Origin: Microbacterium sp.
GTDB lineage: Bacteria > Actinomycetota > Actinomycetes > Actinomycetales > Microbacteriaceae
Length of the DNA: 64,000 nucleotides
NCBI RefSeq assembly: GCF_031179285.1
Contig: NZ_JAPSHY010000012.1
Span: forward strand, 29,722-93,721
Reading direction: 5' to 3'
Positions 45,815 to 55,393 of the stretch are shown here, one piece after another. Numbering within the stretch: position 1 is the stretch's first letter; each line of letters starts with the position of its first letter. The notes beneath the pieces are model-generated. The model ran no database searches, had not been told where the DNA came from, and was given only the letters and a program-made list of their open reading frames with translations. A program made the translations under genes and the position numbers.

Positions 45815-46042
45815 TCAGTCCTGCATCGGGTCCTCTCGGATGCCATCCCGCCCGTCATCGTCGAGCGGAACCTCCTCCTGCTGCTCGGCGACATCGGCCG
45901 GGTTCGCGTCGGGGTGAGCGAAGTCGGGTGTTCCGAGCGCCGGAGCTTCGGGGTCGTCGGGCTCTTCGAGGTCGGGCCGTTCCTGTTCCTGCAGGTCGGC
46001 CACCGGCTTCTGATCGTCGAGCGGGTTCTCTTCGATGCGCAT
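45815..46042 (-). CDS. Small acidic hypothetical protein
   Basis: From internal start MRIEENPLDDQKPVADLQEQERPDLEEPDDPEAPALGTPDFAHPDANPADVAEQQEEVPLDDDGRDG. Confidence 0.6.
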   Translation of the reverse strand: MRIEENPLDDQKPVADLQEQERPDLEEPDDPEAPALGTPDFAHPDANPADVAEQQEEVPLDDDGRDGIREDPMQD

Positions 46043-46256
46043 GCGATGCTCCTCGCGGTCGGGGACGTGAGGCTTCAGTCTCGGAAGACGGCCGACGGCA
46101 CTCAAGGGCCTTGACGCGGCCCGTCCGCGCTCGCTCGCACAGATCGCCGCGGTCGCAAGGAACCCCGACGGGTCATAGCGGGTCGGGCGGAACCCGTCAA
46201 TCCGGTGTGAATCGCGACTACGGTCGCTTACCGTCGGACCACGGAGGAGCTGCGAG

Positions 46257-47198
46257 ATGACACCTGACGATCACGGAACGCGCGGGGCGGTCCGACCCGT
46301 CGATCACCGGATGTCGGATGCCGATCGGGCCCGCGTGCGGGTCGGAGTCTCGGGCTGGCGCTATGCGAGCTGGCGCGGCGACTTCTATCCCGCCGGGATG
46401 CCGCAACGGCAAGAGCTTGAGTACATCGGCCGCCAGTTCTCCAGCGTCGAGCTGAACGGATCGTTCTACTCGCTGCAGCGCCCGTCGAGCTACATCCGCT
46501 GGCGCGACAGCGTTCCGAATGATTTCCTGTTCGCCGTCAAGGGGTCGCGCTATGTGACCCACATGCTGCGCCTGCGCGACACCGGCACGGCCCTCGCGAA
46601 CTTCTTCGCGTCCGGACTTCTCGCCCTCGGTCCTCAACTGGGTCCGATCCTCTGGCAGCTCCCGGAACGCCAGCGTTTCGATCCGGATGTCCTCGACGGT
46701 TTCCTCAGGGCCCTGCCCCGTACCACCGGGGAGGCGCTGGCGCTGGCACGACGGCACGATGATCGCCTCGAGGGCAGAGCCTGGCTGGAACTCGAATCGG
46801 ACGTGCCCCTGCGATATGCGATCGAACCGCGCTCCACGAGCTTCGACGATCCGCGCTTCGCCGAACTGCTCCAGGCGCACGGGGTCGCGGTCACCGTCGC
46901 AGACACCGCCGGCACGTGGCCGCGTTTCGATGCGCTCACCGCTGACTTCGTCTATGTGCGGCTGCATGGCGCGCAGATGCTGTATCACAGTGGCTACACC
47001 ACGGCCGAGCTGCGGGAATGGGCCGACCTGCTGCTGTCATGGGCGGATGGGAGCGGCGCGGCAGACGGCCGCCCTCGCGAGGTGTACGTCTACTTCGACA
47101 ATGATGCGCGCGGGCATGCTCCGCACGACGCGCGGGCGCTCGCGGCACTCGTGGGCGACGAGGTGACGGTCCGCCCCGGAGTCGATGAGGCGATGTGA
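46257..47198 (+). CDS. DUF72 domain protein
   Basis: RVGVSGWRYASWRGDFYPAGMPQRQELEYIGRQFSSVELNGSFYSLQRPSSYIRWRDSVPNDFLFAVKGSRYVTH. Confidence 0.92.
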   Translation: MTPDDHGTRGAVRPVDHRMSDADRARVRVGVSGWRYASWRGDFYPAGMPQRQELEYIGRQFSSVELNGSFYSLQRPSSYIRWRDSVPNDFLFAVKGSRYVTHMLRLRDTGTALANFFASGLLALGPQLGPILWQLPERQRFDPDVLDGFLRALPRTTGEALALARRHDDRLEGRAWLELESDVPLRYAIEPRSTSFDDPRFAELLQAHGVAVTVADTAGTWPRFDALTADFVYVRLHGAQMLYHSGYTTAELREWADLLLSWADGSGAADGRPREVYVYFDNDARGHAPHDARALAALVGDEVTVRPGVDEAM

Positions 47199-47410
47199 TG
47201 AGGCGAGAGCCTGTCGAGTCGTCGGCCATCGCCTCCATCGGGTACGCCCCCGAGATGGCGGTGCTGGAGATCGAATTCGTCGGCGGCGGACAGTATCGCT
47301 ACTTCGCCGTTCCTCCCTCGATCCACCGCGCGCTGATGGACGCTGACAGCGTCGGCCAGGCGTTCATCACGTTGATCCGCGACAGGTACCCGACCGAGCG
47401 GATCGAATGA
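47195..47410 (+). CDS. KTSC-domain small protein
   Basis: REPVESSAIASIGYAPEMAVLEIEFVGGGQYRYFAVPPSIHRALMDADSVGQAFITLIRDRYP; ATGA overlap with DUF72 gene. Confidence 0.85.
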   Translation: MMRREPVESSAIASIGYAPEMAVLEIEFVGGGQYRYFAVPPSIHRALMDADSVGQAFITLIRDRYPTERIE

Positions 47411-47495
47411 CGTCGTTCCGGCTGCGAGCTAACGCAACCCTGTTCGGCTGTAAACCCCCTCTACACCGTTCGTCGACGCCAATACGGTGACGACC

Positions 47496-48302
47496 ATGCC
47501 GGACATCTCGTTCTCCCCCACCACCGCCATCGTGACCGCGTCCGACTCCGGGATCGGTGCGGCCACCGCCATCGCCCTCGCCGAGGCCGGTATGGACGTC
47601 GGCGTCACCTGGCACTCCGACGAGGAAGGCGCGCAGCAGACCGCCGACGCCGTGCGCGAACGCGGCCGCCGCGCGGTGGTCGCTCGCTTCGACGCGACCG
47701 AACTCGACCGGGTGGCCGGCGTGATCGATCACCTCACCGACGAACTCGGCGGCCTCGACGTCTTCGTCAACAACGCCGGTGGCGGATCGAACGGACCGTT
47801 CCTCGAGACGACGATCGAGCAATGGCGAGACACGGTGGCACTGAACCTCGACGGTGCCTTCGCGGGACTCCAGGCCGCAGCCAGGCACATGGTGGCGGCG
47901 GGTCGGGGTGGCCGCCTGATCGCGGTCACGAGCGTGCATGCGCACCAGCCGCGCGTCGGCTCCTCGGCGTACGTCGCCGCCAAACACGGGCTCTCCGGTC
48001 TCATCGAGACCATGGCGCAGGAACTGGGCGAGCACGGCATCACCGCCAACGCCGTCGCGCCCGGCGAGATCGCCACCCCGATGAACGACATGGAGTCCGA
48101 GGATGCCGAGGGGACGCATCGCCCCGGCATCCCGCTCGCCCGGCCCGGCAAGCCCGAGGAGATCGCTGCGGTCATCGCGTTCCTGGCGTCACCGGCTGCC
48201 GCCTACGTCACGGGGGCGAACTGGGCGGTCGACGGCGGGATGCTGCAGATGGGGCCCCAGGCGGGCTCTCACCTCACCGACGACGCGTGGCGCCGCGGCT
48301 GA
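47496..48302 (+). CDS. SDR-family oxidoreductase
   Basis: AIVTASDSGIGAATAIALAEAG, NNAGGGSNGPF, SSAYVAAKHGLSGL. Confidence 0.92.
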   Translation: MPDISFSPTTAIVTASDSGIGAATAIALAEAGMDVGVTWHSDEEGAQQTADAVRERGRRAVVARFDATELDRVAGVIDHLTDELGGLDVFVNNAGGGSNGPFLETTIEQWRDTVALNLDGAFAGLQAAARHMVAAGRGGRLIAVTSVHAHQPRVGSSAYVAAKHGLSGLIETMAQELGEHGITANAVAPGEIATPMNDMESEDAEGTHRPGIPLARPGKPEEIAAVIAFLASPAAAYVTGANWAVDGGMLQMGPQAGSHLTDDAWRRG

Positions 48303-48352
48303 GTTCGAGCTCCCCGCGTAGCCCGCGAACCGATTGCTGCGCACCCGGCCGC

Positions 48353-48580
48353 TCAGTCGTCGCCTTCGCCATCTGCAGGTTCCTGTCCGTTACCGGAGCG
48401 GAAGCCGACCAGTTTGTGCGTGCCGTCGCAGAACGGCTTGATCGCCGACACGCCGCATCGGCACAGAGCGACGGTGCGGCGGGTGCGCTCGACGGCATCT
48501 CCGGAGGGCGACACGATCTCGAAATCTCCGCGGACGAGAAGGGGTCCGTCGGTGCAGGCGACGACCTGGGCGCTTCCCAT
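48353..48580 (-). CDS. CDGSH-type iron-sulfur domain protein
   Basis: VALCRCGVSAIKPFCDGTHKLVGF (CxC-x-CDGxH motif); start MGSAQVVACTDGPLLVRGDF at 48580. Confidence 0.9.
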   Translation of the reverse strand: MGSAQVVACTDGPLLVRGDFEIVSPSGDAVERTRRTVALCRCGVSAIKPFCDGTHKLVGFRSGNGQEPADGEGDD

Positions 48581-49710
48581 CAGGCACCGTCCCCTGCGAG
48601 CAGCCCGGCGTCCACTGGCTGCCGAAGCGCCGACCGCCCGGCCGTCCATGCGGCCAGCGTGCGCTCCGCACCCCAGCCGTCGACGAGCATCGATGCCCGG
48701 GCGCCGAAGATGATGTCGGCCACCAGGAGCGGTTCCTGCTCCGCCAGCCCACCGGCGAGGTCGCGCCCTGCGATCTGTTCGTGCACGGCATCCGCCTCGA
48801 CATGCTCGTCGAAGTAGTCGGTGACCGACTCGCCGTAGCCGAGGCGCCGGAACCCATCGCCGAGCAGCCGGTTCGGAATGGACGAGGTCATCTCGTATGC
48901 CGCATAGTGGCCGGCGCTGGCTCCGCGCAGCCGGCGGTTGAGTCCGAACATCGTCATCATCGTGAACGAGGCGATGGTCAGCGCCGGAACCGCATCGAGG
49001 TACGCCCCGTAGGTGTCGTCGAGACCGAGCTCGCGCATGGTCCGCGCGAAGATGGCGGAGTGCATCCGCTCGGGTCGGCCGCCACCGTACTCGTCCGCCT
49101 GGATCTCGACCATCGCGGCCTTCGCCCGGCCGTCGAGCCGCGGGATGCTCCAGGTCTGGGCGTCGGCCTCCTTCAGCGTGTAGACCGAGCGCAGCACCAC
49201 GTATTCGCGGACCTGCTCATCGGTCGCCTTCTTCGCGACGAAACGCGACACGCTGGGGCCCGCGGTCGGTTTGGTCAGCTCGAAGAGTGCAGCGGCGATC
49301 GCCTCCGCGTCGGCGGGTGGCAGCGGTGACTCCCACTCGCCGACCTGCTCACGCAGGTGCCGCTCGAACGCCCGCTCGATCTGGACCCTTGCTGCGACCG
49401 TGATCGGATGCCACTCCCAGTCCTCGTCCGCATCGACGACCGAACCGTAATGCAGGCCGTGCAGCACGAGGAGGGTCAGTTGCAGATCATCGTCACGCAC
49501 GATGTCGCCCGAGGCGCCGACCGCCGCAGCGACCCGCTCCCCGAAACCCGCCAGCGTGTCATCGGCTTCCGAGACCGGACGCCGGAGCGCTGCCAGCAGC
49601 TGTTCGCTCACCGGGCCGCGGGCACGGAACGGCGGTGCCGGATAGCCGGGCTCAGCGTCGCGGTCGTCCCCGCTCGCGTCGATCGTGTCGGTCGTCGTGG
49701 TCAGTGTCAT
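48580..49710 (-). CDS. Iron-containing redox enzyme family protein (heme-oxygenase-like diiron oxidase, HDO)
   Basis: LLVLHGLHYGSVVDADEDWEWHP, MVEIQADEYGGGRPERMHSAIFARTM, DEHVEADAVHEQIAG helix/ligand pattern; ATGA overlap with CDGSH gene. Confidence 0.82.
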   Translation of the reverse strand: MTLTTTTDTIDASGDDRDAEPGYPAPPFRARGPVSEQLLAALRRPVSEADDTLAGFGERVAAAVGASGDIVRDDDLQLTLLVLHGLHYGSVVDADEDWEWHPITVAARVQIERAFERHLREQVGEWESPLPPADAEAIAAALFELTKPTAGPSVSRFVAKKATDEQVREYVVLRSVYTLKEADAQTWSIPRLDGRAKAAMVEIQADEYGGGRPERMHSAIFARTMRELGLDDTYGAYLDAVPALTIASFTMMTMFGLNRRLRGASAGHYAAYEMTSSIPNRLLGDGFRRLGYGESVTDYFDEHVEADAVHEQIAGRDLAGGLAEQEPLLVADIIFGARASMLVDGWGAERTLAAWTAGRSALRQPVDAGLLAGDGA

Positions 49711-49800
49711 GCCGCATTCCCGTCATCAGCATCAGGGCAGTTGCTCGAAGCGTAGGCACCGCGACGGTCGCGGGGAACGGGGTTGACGCGCAGCCTCCGA

Positions 49801-50676
49801 CTAGGGCACGGCCTGGGCGGCGGCGAGCAGGCTGAGCGCAGCGTGAGAAGGGCTTCCGGGGCGGGCGGTGTGGGTGAGGATGCGCTGACCGTTGCCCTCC
49901 GGCAGGTGGAGCACCTCGTAGTCCAGCTCCAGTTCACCCACGGCGGGATGCCGGAAGCGCTTGGTTCCGCTCGTGCAGAGGCGCACCGAGTGGCCGGCCC
50001 AGAGGAATGCGAACTCGGGGCTCTTCAGGCTGAGCTCGCCGACCAGTTCGGCGAGGTGGCGATCGTCGGCGTATGTGGCGGCGGCGTACCGCATCGAGGC
50101 GACGGCGACCTCGGCCTCGGTTTCCCAATCGACGTAGAGATCGCGGGTGTGCGGATCGAGGAAGAGCATCATGATGTGATTGGGGCGGTCTGCGAGCCGG
50201 GCAGGTGCATCCGGATCGAGATGCCCGGCCAGCAGCAGATGCCCGGCCCGGTTCCACGCGAGGATGTCGTTGAAGCGGCCGAGGAGGACAGCGGGAACCT
50301 CTCCCATCGCGTGCAGGAGCTGCTCGGCGCCGCTCTTGGCGATCTCCGGCTCCGCCTCGGGCGGCCGCGCCGCGGGCGTGCGATGGGCGAGAACGAACAG
50401 GTGCGACCTCTCATCGGCGTCGAGCTGCAGCGCTCGGGCGAGCGCGTCGATGACGGCATCCGACGCGTTCTGGGATTGGCCCTGCTCGAGCCGCGTGAGG
50501 TAGGTCGCCGAGACTCCGGCGAGCTGCGCGAGCTCCTCGCGTCGAAGCCCGGGAACGCGTCGCCGGCCGTATGACCGGATCCCCGCGATCTCAGGTGTCA
50601 GGCGGTCGCGGCGGGAACGCAGGAACTCTCCGAGCTCGGTCACCGGGCGGTCTGCCTCGGGGGCGCGCGTGTCCAT
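49801..50676 (-). CDS. XRE-family transcriptional regulator with MmyB-like C-terminal domain
   Basis: GLRREELAQLAGVSATYLTRLEQGQ HTH; C-terminal ligand-binding-type region; divergent to MFS transporter. Confidence 0.9.
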   Translation of the reverse strand: MDTRAPEADRPVTELGEFLRSRRDRLTPEIAGIRSYGRRRVPGLRREELAQLAGVSATYLTRLEQGQSQNASDAVIDALARALQLDADERSHLFVLAHRTPAARPPEAEPEIAKSGAEQLLHAMGEVPAVLLGRFNDILAWNRAGHLLLAGHLDPDAPARLADRPNHIMMLFLDPHTRDLYVDWETEAEVAVASMRYAAATYADDRHLAELVGELSLKSPEFAFLWAGHSVRLCTSGTKRFRHPAVGELELDYEVLHLPEGNGQRILTHTARPGSPSHAALSLLAAAQAVP

Positions 50677-50792
50677 GCCCCCATTCTCTGCCCTCTCACA
50701 CCCTCGAGCCTGACCCTACGAGTACCAGGCACCGTCAGAGCAGTCTCCGCAGGGATCTGGCTGCTCCTCGCCCGCGGGACCAGCCTCGACTC

Positions 50793-52250
50793 ATGACCGA
50801 AACCGATGCATTGACCCGCCCATCCGCCGCCGCGCCGGCGCGCCGGTCGACGCGTGACCGTATCGCCGTCGCGATCCTCCTCACGGCGAACTTCACCCTC
50901 GCCGTCGACTTCTCGATCCTCAATGTGGCGCTGCCGCACATCGGCCGGGATCTGAGCCTTCCGACCTCTGCGCTGCAGTGGATCGTGACGGCGTTCGCGG
51001 TGTGTGCCGCGGGTTTCACCCTGTTCTTCGGCCGCGTCAGCGACCTGGTCGGGCGACGCCGTCTGTTCACGATCGGGATCGTGCTGCTCGGAGTCTCCTC
51101 GATGGCGGGCGGGCTCGCAACGGAACCGGTGCTGCTGCTCGCGGCTCGCGTCGGACAGGGGTTGGCCACCGCCATGGTCACTCCGGCAGCTCTCGCGCTG
51201 CTGACGACGATGTTCCCCGACGGTCCGGCCCGTGCACGGGTGCTGGGCCTGAACGGCGCGCTCATGGCGGCCGGATTCACCGCCGGCGCCGTCCTCGGCG
51301 GGCTTCTCACCGGCACGGTCAGCTGGCGGTGGGCGTTCTTCATCAACGTCATCGTCGCGGTGATCGTCGTCGCGCTCGCGCCGTTCGCACTCCGCGAGCC
51401 TCCGGCCGGGCTTCGCCCGCGGCTCGACGTCCCCGGCGCGGTCACCGTCACCGTCGGCCTGGTCGCCCTGGTGCTCGGGATCGACACCGCGGGTCACTCG
51501 GGCTGGGGGCACCCCGCGGCCTGGGCGCCGATCGCGGCCGCTGGAATGCTGTTCGCCGGGTTCGTCGTGATCGAGTCCAGGACAACCGACCCGCTCATCT
51601 CTCCGTCGCTGCTCCGACGCAGCAATGTGGCGTGGGGGAACATCGCGGGCCTCCTCGCCTTCGCGACCGAGACGTCGCTGGTCTTCCTCCTCACTCTCTA
51701 CCTGCAGGAGACGCTCGGCTTCAGCGCTGTGACAGCCGGCCTGATCCTCGCCGTGCTCGGTCTCGGCACGGTCGTCGGCGGACTCATCGCTCCCCGCATC
51801 ATCGGCCGCAGCGGCGCCAAGGCAGCGATCATCATCGGGTTCGTCGTACAGGCTCTGGCGACCGCGCCGCTCGCGTTCATCGCTGACGATCATGCCTGGG
51901 TGACGCCGCTGCTGCTCGTGACGTTCATCGGAGGGGTTGCGAACCTCGTCGCGATCGTCGGATACGCCGTGACGGCCACCGCAGGGATCCCCTCCGAGCA
52001 ACAGGGTCTCGCCACCGGGCTCGTGACGATGAGTCAGCAGGTCGGAATCACCGTCGGCACCCCCGTCATGTCGGCGATCGCGACGAGTGTGGCCGCCGCG
52101 ACGCTGCTGCCGGGCCTTCAGGCAGCGATCGGTGTCAACGCGGCGCTCGCGCTGACCACCGCCGTGCTGGTCGCGCTCTTCCTCCGTCGGCCATCACCGG
52201 TCACCGCTGCCGCTGAGCTCTCTCACCCCGCTCCCAGAGTGCCGCGGTGA
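50793..52250 (+). CDS. MFS transporter (DHA2/EmrB-type)
   Basis: MTETDALTRPS...TANFTLAVDFSILNVALPHIGRDLSLPTSALQWIVTAFAV; multiple TM helices. Confidence 0.92.
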   Translation: MTETDALTRPSAAAPARRSTRDRIAVAILLTANFTLAVDFSILNVALPHIGRDLSLPTSALQWIVTAFAVCAAGFTLFFGRVSDLVGRRRLFTIGIVLLGVSSMAGGLATEPVLLLAARVGQGLATAMVTPAALALLTTMFPDGPARARVLGLNGALMAAGFTAGAVLGGLLTGTVSWRWAFFINVIVAVIVVALAPFALREPPAGLRPRLDVPGAVTVTVGLVALVLGIDTAGHSGWGHPAAWAPIAAAGMLFAGFVVIESRTTDPLISPSLLRRSNVAWGNIAGLLAFATETSLVFLLTLYLQETLGFSAVTAGLILAVLGLGTVVGGLIAPRIIGRSGAKAAIIIGFVVQALATAPLAFIADDHAWVTPLLLVTFIGGVANLVAIVGYAVTATAGIPSEQQGLATGLVTMSQQVGITVGTPVMSAIATSVAAATLLPGLQAAIGVNAALALTTAVLVALFLRRPSPVTAAAELSHPAPRVPR

Positions 52251-52587
52251 GCGTCGACACATCGTCCGCCCGGATCCGCTGCCAGTTCCGCCCGCCACGC
52301 GCGAACGCCACGCGAACCGCGGGCGGGAGCGCGGCCGGGCTCACCGGAGCCTCGAGCCAGTCGCAACTGCGGACGTGCACGAGATCGACGTCGAGCGCGT
52401 CCGGCGCCGGGTCGTATCGCCAGGGACCCGCGAGCCGCCCGAGCCACACCTGATCGTCGATGTCGCGCGTCCAGACGAACGCGCCGTCAGCGGCGGCGGC
52501 GAACCGCTCGATCCGCCGCGCGACCCGGTCGCCGAGTTGCGCGTGCGCTGCCGCGAGCGCGTCTTCCAGCGAAGGGGGTGGTGGCAT
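52201..52587 (-). CDS. Conserved hypothetical protein
   Basis: MPPPPSLEDALAAAHAQLGDRVARRIERFAAAADGAFVWTRDIDDQVWLGRLAGPWRYDPAPDALDVDLVHVRSCDWL; 50-nt convergent overlap with MFS gene. Confidence 0.65.
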   Translation of the reverse strand: MPPPPSLEDALAAAHAQLGDRVARRIERFAAAADGAFVWTRDIDDQVWLGRLAGPWRYDPAPDALDVDLVHVRSCDWLEAPVSPAALPPAVRVAFARGGRNWQRIRADDVSTLTAALWERGERAQRQR

Positions 52588-52718
52588 CAATCGGCCACCC
52601 ATCCCGCAGACGCCGAGCGTCAGGGCCCGCTCCACGGCGGGTCCGTCCGGCACATCATCACGACGAGACCGCATCGGCGCTCGGAAGACGGAGATCGCGT
52701 GCGCAGTCCTGGTGCCGC

Positions 52719-53219
52719 TCACCGCGGCACCGGAATCAGGGTCGCCTGGACCTGTCGGTCGTCGACCGTGACGGACATCATGGTGCACACCGGTTGGCGC
52801 CGCCGGTCTGTCGGCGAGCCCGGGTTGAGCAGCCGCATACCCCGCGGAGACACTGTGTCCCACGGAATGTGCGAGTGCCCGAAGATCAGCAGATCGACGC
52901 CGGGGAACGCCGCATCCATGCGTTCCTCGCGCGCCTTCGCGAGGCCCGTCTCGTGGATGACGGCCACCGTCAGCCCTTCGACGGTGAAGCGAGCGATCTC
53001 GGGCAGACGCCGCCTCAGCTCAGGGCCGTCGTTGTTGCCGTACACACCCTGGAACGTGCGAGCCCGCGATTCGAGCAGCTCGAGCGTCTCCAGGTCCACC
53101 CAGTCTCCGGCGTGGACGACGAGGTCGGCCTGCTCGACGGCGCGCAGGACGGCATCCGGAAGGCGTTTCGCTCTCGCGGGCACGTGGGTGTCGGCGAGCA
53201 GCAGCAGTCTCGTCGCCAC
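52719..53219 (-). CDS. YfcE/MJ0936-family metallophosphoesterase
   Basis: LLLLADTHVPARAKRLP, VVHAGDWVD, VYGNNDG, IFGHSHIPW, LLNPGSPTDRR. Confidence 0.92.
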   Translation of the reverse strand: MATRLLLLADTHVPARAKRLPDAVLRAVEQADLVVHAGDWVDLETLELLESRARTFQGVYGNNDGPELRRRLPEIARFTVEGLTVAVIHETGLAKAREERMDAAFPGVDLLIFGHSHIPWDTVSPRGMRLLNPGSPTDRRRQPVCTMMSVTVDDRQVQATLIPVPR

Positions 53220-53223
53220 GCGA

Positions 53224-54216
53224 TCAGGCCGAGCGCACGAGGACCCGACCGCCGTCGACCAGCACGTCCCAGCGGGGTTGCGGCACGCTGGCCGGCCCCC
53301 GTTCGACGCTGCCGTCGTCGAGCACGAACTGGCTGCCGTGCCACGGGCAGGTCACGCAGCCGCGCGCGTCGAGCGTGCCCTCGTCGAGCGGGCCCCCGGC
53401 GTGGGAGCAGACCGCCGAGATCGCGCGCAATCGCCCGTTCTGGCGAACGAGCAGCACCGGCACGTCATCGACCTCGACGCGATTCAGGCGGCCCTCGACG
53501 ATGTCGGTGTCGGCGGCGACATCGCGCCAGTCTCGCACCGTGCGCTGGAAGGCGGTGCGGTTGACGCCGATCCCTTTGACGTACGACAGGTACCCACCGA
53601 GGGCGGCAGAGCCCATCGTCAGTCCGAGAGCGACGAGGCTGAGCGCGATGCCCACGCCCCGGTGACCGCGTCGCCGCACGATCCACGAGGCGGTCTGCAT
53701 CACGGTGGCTGCCGCGTTCGCCAGCCCGTGCACGAGGCCGACCCGCTTGTCGGCCCCGCTCGTCTCCGACCAGTCCGACGCCCCGGCCATCGCCGTCGGC
53801 GCCGAAGCGAGGATGCCGAGGCCGACCAGACGCCGCGCGGCGGCCGATGCCTCCGTCCCGCCGGTCAGATCGAGAGCGGTCGCCGCGCTGAAGGCGCCGA
53901 TCGGCAGGTCGGTCAGCACGGGGTGCAGCTGATGCCCGAGCCACGACCCGGAGAGCGCGTTCTTGATCACCGTCGGGCGTGTGAAGGCCTTCACCTTCGC
54001 GGTCAAGGACTTCGCGACGGCATCCAGCCCTCTGGCCTGGCCGATCCGCTCGATCGCCGTATTCAACATCACCTGCGCGTCTTCCACCACGATCACTCCT
54101 TCTGGCCGCTCTGTTGCTCTCCTGGGATGCATGTCTAGCGGGTGTATCGGTCGGGCATCAGGGGGTTGACCACTGCGGATCCGACGCCCCGGTGAGCGGG
54201 CGGTGCGGGCGAGCAC
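53224..54216 (-). CDS. Rieske (2Fe-2S) protein with N-terminal DUF2231-like membrane domain
   Basis: LGHQLHPVLTDLPIGAFSAATALDLTGG; Rieske CSHAGGPLDEG...CPWHGSQF. True start may be internal. Confidence 0.87.
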   Translation of the reverse strand: MLARTARSPGRRIRSGQPPDARPIHPLDMHPRRATERPEGVIVVEDAQVMLNTAIERIGQARGLDAVAKSLTAKVKAFTRPTVIKNALSGSWLGHQLHPVLTDLPIGAFSAATALDLTGGTEASAAARRLVGLGILASAPTAMAGASDWSETSGADKRVGLVHGLANAAATVMQTASWIVRRRGHRGVGIALSLVALGLTMGSAALGGYLSYVKGIGVNRTAFQRTVRDWRDVAADTDIVEGRLNRVEVDDVPVLLVRQNGRLRAISAVCSHAGGPLDEGTLDARGCVTCPWHGSQFVLDDGSVERGPASVPQPRWDVLVDGGRVLVRSA

Positions 54217-54224
54217 CGAGCGGA

Positions 54225-54437
54225 TCAGTGACGCCGGGCCAAGTGAGCTGCGGCTTCGTTGCGTGTGAACCCGAGCAGCTCGATCGCCTCGTTCACACGC
54301 TCCCGCGTCGCAGGCAGCACGCGGTCGGAACCATTGAGCACCCGCGAGACGGTCTGGTACGAGACTCCCGCCTGGGCGGCGACGTCACGGATGGTCGGCG
54401 GCCGACCCTGTTCGTGGCTCCTCGTCGGCCCGGTCAT
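54225..54437 (-). CDS. Orphan LacI-type HTH domain (no ligand-binding domain), truncated or minimal regulator
   Basis: MTGPTRSHEQGRPPTIRDVAAQAGVSYQTVSRVLNGSDRVLPATRERVNEAIELLGFTRNEAAAHLARRH*; ATGA overlap with upstream deoR. Confidence 0.75.
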   Translation of the reverse strand: MTGPTRSHEQGRPPTIRDVAAQAGVSYQTVSRVLNGSDRVLPATRERVNEAIELLGFTRNEAAAHLARRH

Positions 54438-55192
54438 GCCGTCACCAACTCGATCCCGGCGTCGTCGAGACGGGCGCGTTCGACGTCGGTCACGGCGTGA
54501 TCCGTCACGAGGACGTCGAATGCGCTCAACTCGGCGATCGCCGCGAATGCCGTCCGACCCCATTTCGCCTGATCGCAGAGCAGGATTCTCCGCTCGGCGG
54601 ATCGCATGGCGGCCTGTTTCACCGCAGCATCCTCGACGTCGTGCGCGGTGGGTCCGGTATCGACGTTCAGCGCGCAGGGTGCGATGAGCGCCGTGTCGAA
54701 GCGGAGATCGGCCAGCCCTCGCTGCGTCACCGGGCCTGCGAAGGATTGTTCGCCGGGCCGCAGGTCTCCGCCCGGGAGCGTCACCTGAATCCGCTCGCCC
54801 GTCGCGACGGCGGTCAGCGCGGGAAGCGAGAGCGGCACGACACGCAGCGTCTTGCCGGTGATCGCCTTGGCGACTTCGAGGCCCGTCGTGCCGCTGTCGA
54901 TCACGACCGCCTCCCCCGGAGCGAGCAGCCGGGCGACCGCCTGAGCGATCCTCTGTTTTCCGGGCAGGTTGCTCGAGAGTCTCGCAGCGAACGGCTCGAC
55001 CCGCCCGCGGAGCTCGGCCCGCCGTGCCCCTCCGTGGTAACGGCGCACCAATCCGCGGGCGTCGAGATCGGCGAGGTCGCGGCGCACGGTCGCCTCGGAT
55101 GCGCCGAGGCGGAAGGCCAGTTCCGACACGGCGACATCACCGCCGTCTTCCACAAGCGCGACGATGCCCTGATGTCGATCGATCGTATTCAT
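54434..55192 (-). CDS. DeoR/GlpR-family transcriptional regulator
   Basis: MNTIDRHQGIVALVEDGGDVAVSELAFRLGASEATVRRDLADLDARGLVRRYHGGA; sugar-phosphate sensor-type C-terminus VIDSGTTGLEVAKAI. Confidence 0.93.
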   Translation of the reverse strand: MNTIDRHQGIVALVEDGGDVAVSELAFRLGASEATVRRDLADLDARGLVRRYHGGARRAELRGRVEPFAARLSSNLPGKQRIAQAVARLLAPGEAVVIDSGTTGLEVAKAITGKTLRVVPLSLPALTAVATGERIQVTLPGGDLRPGEQSFAGPVTQRGLADLRFDTALIAPCALNVDTGPTAHDVEDAAVKQAAMRSAERRILLCDQAKWGRTAFAAIAELSAFDVLVTDHAVTDVERARLDDAGIELVTA

Positions 55193-55393
55193 TGCTCATA
55201 CGATAATCGAGCCTGCGCGAACGTTCAACAGTCTGATCATTTTGCCGAGTCGAGCAGGAGCCTTCGCTCGAGAATCCGATCCTGTGTCGCTTCGACGCTA
55301 CCCATGAGTCGCTCTGAGGAGGGCGCCCTGGCGGTCGAGCCAGACCTACCGTCTGGAGGTGAGCTCATCCCGGAGCTCCGGAGAGGACGCGAC

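Noticed and set aside
50640-52001. 453-aa minus-strand ORF opposite the MFS transporter
   Set aside because: Arg/Asp/Glu-rich shadow of TM-coding sequence.
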